Assembly: GCF_004570345.1 (NCBI RefSeq)
Contig: NZ_SPQM01000075.1
Coordinates: 1 to 23,123, forward strand
Reading direction: 5' to 3'
Source: Blastococcus sp. CT_GayMR20
GTDB lineage: Bacteria; Actinomycetota; Actinomycetes; Mycobacteriales; Geodermatophilaceae
DNA length: 23,123 bases
Below the pieces are notes generated by a model, which saw nothing but the letters and a program-made list of their open reading frames with translations, searched no databases and was not told where the DNA came from. How positions within the stretch are numbered: position 1 is the first letter of the stretch; the number at the start of each line of letters is the position of its first letter. The translations under genes were made by a program, and so were the position numbers. Positions 20,684 to 23,123 of the stretch are shown here, piece by piece.

Positions 20684-21466
20684 GTGACCGCTCCCCTGAC
20701 CGACGGCCTGCGCCCGGTGGACGTGCTGACCGTCGTGGCCGTCGCCGACGTGACGCCGTCCGTGCGGCGGGTGGTCCTCTCCGGTTCCTCTGCTGCCGTC
20801 GCCCTGGCCGGCCCGACGGTGAACCTGCTCGTGCCACGGGTCAGGGACCCGGCCCCGGACTGGCCGCGGGTGGCCAAGGACGGGCGGATCGTCTGGCCCC
20901 AGGGCAGCCACGGCGTCGCGCTGCGCAGCTACACCGCCCGGCGGCAGGACCCGGGGGCCGGCGAGGTCGAGATCGATTTCGTCCTGCACGGGGACGGCCC
21001 GGCCGCGGCGTGGGCGGCGGCGGCGGTCCCCGGCGCACCCCTCGGCGTCGCCGGCGGTGCCGCGCTCGGCGCGCGGCCGGCGGCGCACCTGCTGCTCGCC
21101 GGGGACGAGACCGCACTTCCCGCGATCAGCCGGATCCTCGGCGAGGCAGCACCCACCACGACGGGGACGGCGCTGGTCGAGGTGGCCGGCCCCCACGAGG
21201 AGCAGCCCCTGACCGCCCCGGCCGGGGTGTCGGTGCGCTGGCTGCACCGCGGCGACGTCGCACCCGGGGAGAGCACGCTGCTCGCCGACGCCGTCGCCGC
21301 GCTCGACCGCCCCGTGGGGGACGACGTCTTCGCCTGGGTCGGCGCGGAGTCGGCCACCGTCCGCGCGATCCGGGCGGACCTGCGCGGCCGGTGGGGCCTC
21401 GGGCGGGCGCAGCACCACGCGATCGGCTACTGGCGACGGGGTCGGGCCATGGCGCCCGCCGGATGA
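20684..21466 (+). CDS. Siderophore-interacting protein (SIP) family flavin reductase
   Basis: The 260-residue protein matches the SIP family (ViuB-like), which uses FAD and NAD(P)H to reduce ferric siderophores and release iron in the cytoplasm. Diagnostic blocks: RSYTARRQD (FAD-binding domain), FVLHGDGPAAAWAAAAVPG, LLAGDETALPAISRIL (NAD(P)-binding domain), FAWVGAESATVRAIRADL and the terminal GYWRRG. It is near the usual length. No Fe-box was confirmed upstream and no siderophore synthesis genes are in the window, so the natural substrate is unknown. It lies 67-103 bp upstream of the two-component system but has its own promoter. Confidence 0.88.
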   Translation: MTAPLTDGLRPVDVLTVVAVADVTPSVRRVVLSGSSAAVALAGPTVNLLVPRVRDPAPDWPRVAKDGRIVWPQGSHGVALRSYTARRQDPGAGEVEIDFVLHGDGPAAAWAAAAVPGAPLGVAGGAALGARPAAHLLLAGDETALPAISRILGEAAPTTTGTALVEVAGPHEEQPLTAPAGVSVRWLHRGDVAPGESTLLADAVAALDRPVGDDVFAWVGAESATVRAIRADLRGRWGLGRAQHHAIGYWRRGRAMAPAG

Positions 21467-21476
21467 CGCTTCGCCC

Positions 21477-21496
21477 AGGGACTTCACAGGTAGCGT
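21477..21496 (+). promoter_or_regulatory. Possible promoter and PhoP-like half-site before phoP
   Basis: TAGCGT (21491-21496) fits a -10 box. Just upstream, TCACAGG (21484-21490) matches six of seven bases of the M. tuberculosis PhoP half-site TCACAGC. A second half-site at the expected spacing (21495-21501) matches only three of seven, so autoregulation is only a suggestion. Confidence 0.25.
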
Positions 21497-21569
21497 CCAG
21501 AGGGACTGCAGGGAGCCCGGCCATCCTCGGGTCATGACGACGGCACCCGCACGCACGACCGGAGGTCCA

Positions 21570-22292
21570 GTGGCCGGCACGACCCAGAACCGGACCACGC
21601 CCGAGGCCCGGCTCCTCGTCGTGGACGACGAGCCGAACATCCGTGAGCTGCTGTCGGCCAGCTTGCGCTACGCGGGCTTCGAGGTGGCGACTGCATCCGA
21701 CGGCCAGCAGGCCCTGGCGCTCGCCGACTCGTTCCGCCCCGACCTCCTCGTCCTCGACGTGATGATGCCGGGGCTGGACGGCTTCGGCGTCGTCCGCCGA
21801 CTGCGCCAGTCGGGTCGGCACACGCCCGTCCTCTTCCTCACCGCCCGCGACGCGGCGGAGGACAAGGTCTCCGGCCTGACCCTCGGCGGCGACGACTACG
21901 TGACCAAGCCGTTCAGTCTCGACGAGGTGCTGGCCCGCATCCGGGCCGTGCTGCGCCGCAGCGCCGGCGTCCAGAAGGTCAGCGAGGCGCCGCGGCTGTC
22001 CTTCGCCGACATCGAGCTCGACGAGGAGAGCCACGAGGTCGTCAAGGCCGGCACGCTGATCAGCCTGTCGCCGACGGAGTTCAAGCTGCTCCGCTACCTC
22101 ATGGCCAACGCCGGCCGGGTGCTGTCCAAGGCGCAGATCCTCGACCACGTCTGGAACTACGACTTCAACGGCGAGGCGAACGTCGTCGAGTCCTACATCT
22201 CCTACCTTCGGCGCAAGATCGACACGACGGAGCCGCGTCTGCTGCACACCATCCGCGGGGTCGGCTACACCCTGCGGCTGCCCCGCGGGTGA
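21570..22292 (+). CDS. phoP: Response regulator, PhoP-type (OmpR family)
   Basis: The 240-residue regulator has a receiver domain with acidic pair D19/D20, phosphoacceptor D63 (LVLDVMMPGLDGFG), T91 and K113 (GGDDYVTKPF), and a winged-helix DNA-binding domain (LSPTEFKLLRYLMANAGRVL; VVESYISYLRRKIDT; HTIRGVGYTLRLPRG). The sequence follows M. tuberculosis PhoP (Rv0757) closely over its whole length, so virulence-type lipid, pH or Mg regulation is the family reference; the targets here are unknown. The GTG at 21570 is preferred because GGAGG lies 4 nt upstream; an in-frame ATG at 21534 (CATCCT 6 nt upstream) would add 12 residues. It overlaps the kinase gene by 4 nt. Confidence 0.9.
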   Translation: MAGTTQNRTTPEARLLVVDDEPNIRELLSASLRYAGFEVATASDGQQALALADSFRPDLLVLDVMMPGLDGFGVVRRLRQSGRHTPVLFLTARDAAEDKVSGLTLGGDDYVTKPFSLDEVLARIRAVLRRSAGVQKVSEAPRLSFADIELDEESHEVVKAGTLISLSPTEFKLLRYLMANAGRVLSKAQILDHVWNYDFNGEANVVESYISYLRRKIDTTEPRLLHTIRGVGYTLRLPRG

Positions 22293-23123
22293 CGGAGACC
22301 TTCGAGAGCAGGGGGCGGGTGCCGCGGGTCCCGCTCCGGATCACCCTCGTCGCCGTCCTGGTGGCGCTCGTCGCGGTCGCGCTCGCCGCCACCGCGGTCA
22401 CGGCCACCTCGCTGCTGAAGCAGTACCTGCTCGACCAGCGGGACGCCGAGCTCCGCGACACTGCACGCAACTACACGCGACTGGACGGCCTCCTGCAGCT
22501 GTGCCTGGCCGAACCCGCCTGGCCCCAGCCCACGCCGACATACGTCGCGTGCCTCGCACCTGACGACGCCGACCCGATCGTGCTGGGCGGTCCGCGACTG
22601 GCCGCCCGCGACATGCCCGAGATCGACGAGGACACGGCCGACAAGCTGCGCAGCGGCGCCGGCCCGACGACGGTGGACTCCGACGGGCCCACCAACTGGC
22701 GCATGGCGTCCGAGGAACTGCCCGACGGCTACACGGTGATCGTCGGCAGCGACCTGCGCGGTGACGCCCGGGCCATCGGGCGGCTCGTGCGCATCGAGGT
22801 GGTGGTCGGCCTCGTCGTCCTGGCGCTGCTGGGCGCGGCCGGCTACCTGCTGGTGCGCAACAGCCTCCGGCCGCTGGCCGAGGTGGAGCGCACGGCGCAG
22901 GCGATCGCCGCCGGGGACCTCTCCCGCCGCGTGCCCGCGGGGGACGAGCGGACCGAGGTCGGCCGGTTGTCCACCGCGCTCAACGGGATGCTGTCCCGGA
23001 TCGAGACCGCCTTCCGCGCCCAGCAGATCTCGGAGGAGCAGGCCCGCAGCTCGGAGAACCGGATGCGCCGCTTCGTCGCCGACGCCAGCCACGAGCTGCG
23101 CACCCCGCTGACCTCGATCCGCG
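22289..23123 (+). CDS. phoR: Sensor histidine kinase, PhoR-type (3' end outside the window)
   Basis: The first 278 residues are present. GTG at 22289 overlaps the regulator's TGA (GTGA). The kinase has an N-terminal membrane helix (ITLVAVLVALVAVALAATAV, 18-37), an extracellular sensor loop of about 130 residues with two cysteines (C72 and C88), a second helix (VVVGLVVLALLGAAGYLLV), a HAMP domain (RPLAEVERTAQAIAAGD; RVPAGDERTEVGRLSTALNG) and the dimerisation box FVADASHELRTPLTSIR with phosphorylated H268. The ATP-binding domain is cut off by the window end. It is the partner of the upstream PhoP-type regulator; the signal is unknown. Confidence 0.88.
   Translation, partial: MTETFESRGRVPRVPLRITLVAVLVALVAVALAATAVTATSLLKQYLLDQRDAELRDTARNYTRLDGLLQLCLAEPAWPQPTPTYVACLAPDDADPIVLGGPRLAARDMPEIDEDTADKLRSGAGPTTVDSDGPTNWRMASEELPDGYTVIVGSDLRGDARAIGRLVRIEVVVGLVVLALLGAAGYLLVRNSLRPLAEVERTAQAIAAGDLSRRVPAGDERTEVGRLSTALNGMLSRIETAFRAQQISEEQARSSENRMRRFVADASHELRTPLTSIR

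Noticed and set aside
1..23123. CRISPR arrays, insertion sequences, phage genes, tRNA or rRNA.
   Set aside because: No spaced direct repeats, transposase motifs or RNA-gene sequences were seen on reading both strands.

Overview
This window is a high-GC actinobacterial chromosome segment. It carries a mycothiol synthase, a GlnR-type regulator, GTG and TTG starts, many 4-nt start/stop overlaps and -10 boxes placed for leaderless mRNAs. Family content and codon use suggest the Geodermatophilaceae (Blastococcus, Geodermatophilus, Modestobacter), but that placement is inference. No rRNA, tRNA, CRISPR array, phage or IS element was seen, so this looks like core chromosome.

Layout. (1) 1-2425, + strand: the tail of an unknown gene, the Na+/H+ antiporter nhaA, then about 320 bp without a normal gene. 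That stretch looks like its own small transcription unit, with a promoter, a 12-codon ORF behind an exceptionally long Shine-Dalgarno match, several hairpins and a terminator-like stem. An uncharacterised actinobacterial protein follows. (2) 2422-5737, - strand: an SDR-like NAD(P)-binding protein, then a tightly overlapped unit of a 34-residue membrane peptide, a nitrobindin-like lipocalin that lacks the heme histidine, and a DUF885 putative metallopeptidase. A divergent TetR regulator (5867-6544) probably controls the SDR gene. (3) 6603-10329, - strand: a sulfur/thiol and envelope cluster (unknown membrane protein, LmeA-family protein, membrane-anchored thioredoxin, DUF4395 protein, thiosulfate sulfurtransferase CysA, SseC). 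Inside it a leaderless Cys-containing leader peptide precedes the DUF4395-cysA-sseC part. (4) 10481-16388, + strand: glnR, mshD and the phosphate transporter pstSCAB, with a PHO box before pstS and a large hairpin between pstS and pstC; phoU is absent. The order sseC-cysA-thioredoxin-lmeA-glnR-mshD-pstB resembles the M. tuberculosis Rv0814c-Rv0820 region from memory. (5) 16395-18688, - strand: a degenerate LytR-CpsA-Psr protein and a small acidic protein. (6) 18830-20379: a coiled-coil protein with 42-bp tandem repeats, convergent with two small genes (DUF2945, DUF2795). (7) 20684 to the end, + strand: a siderophore-interacting-protein family reductase and a PhoP/PhoR-like two-component system; the kinase is cut by the window edge.

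The common theme is nutrient and redox physiology: sulfur and mycothiol handling, nitrogen (GlnR), phosphate (Pst), iron (SIP family) and envelope maintenance. The points most worth a second look are the mini-ORF/structured RNA unit at 1434-1740, the Cys leader peptide, the hidden 34-aa membrane peptide, the nitrobindin-like protein without its heme ligand, the LCP protein without its catalytic residues and the recently expanded repeat gene.
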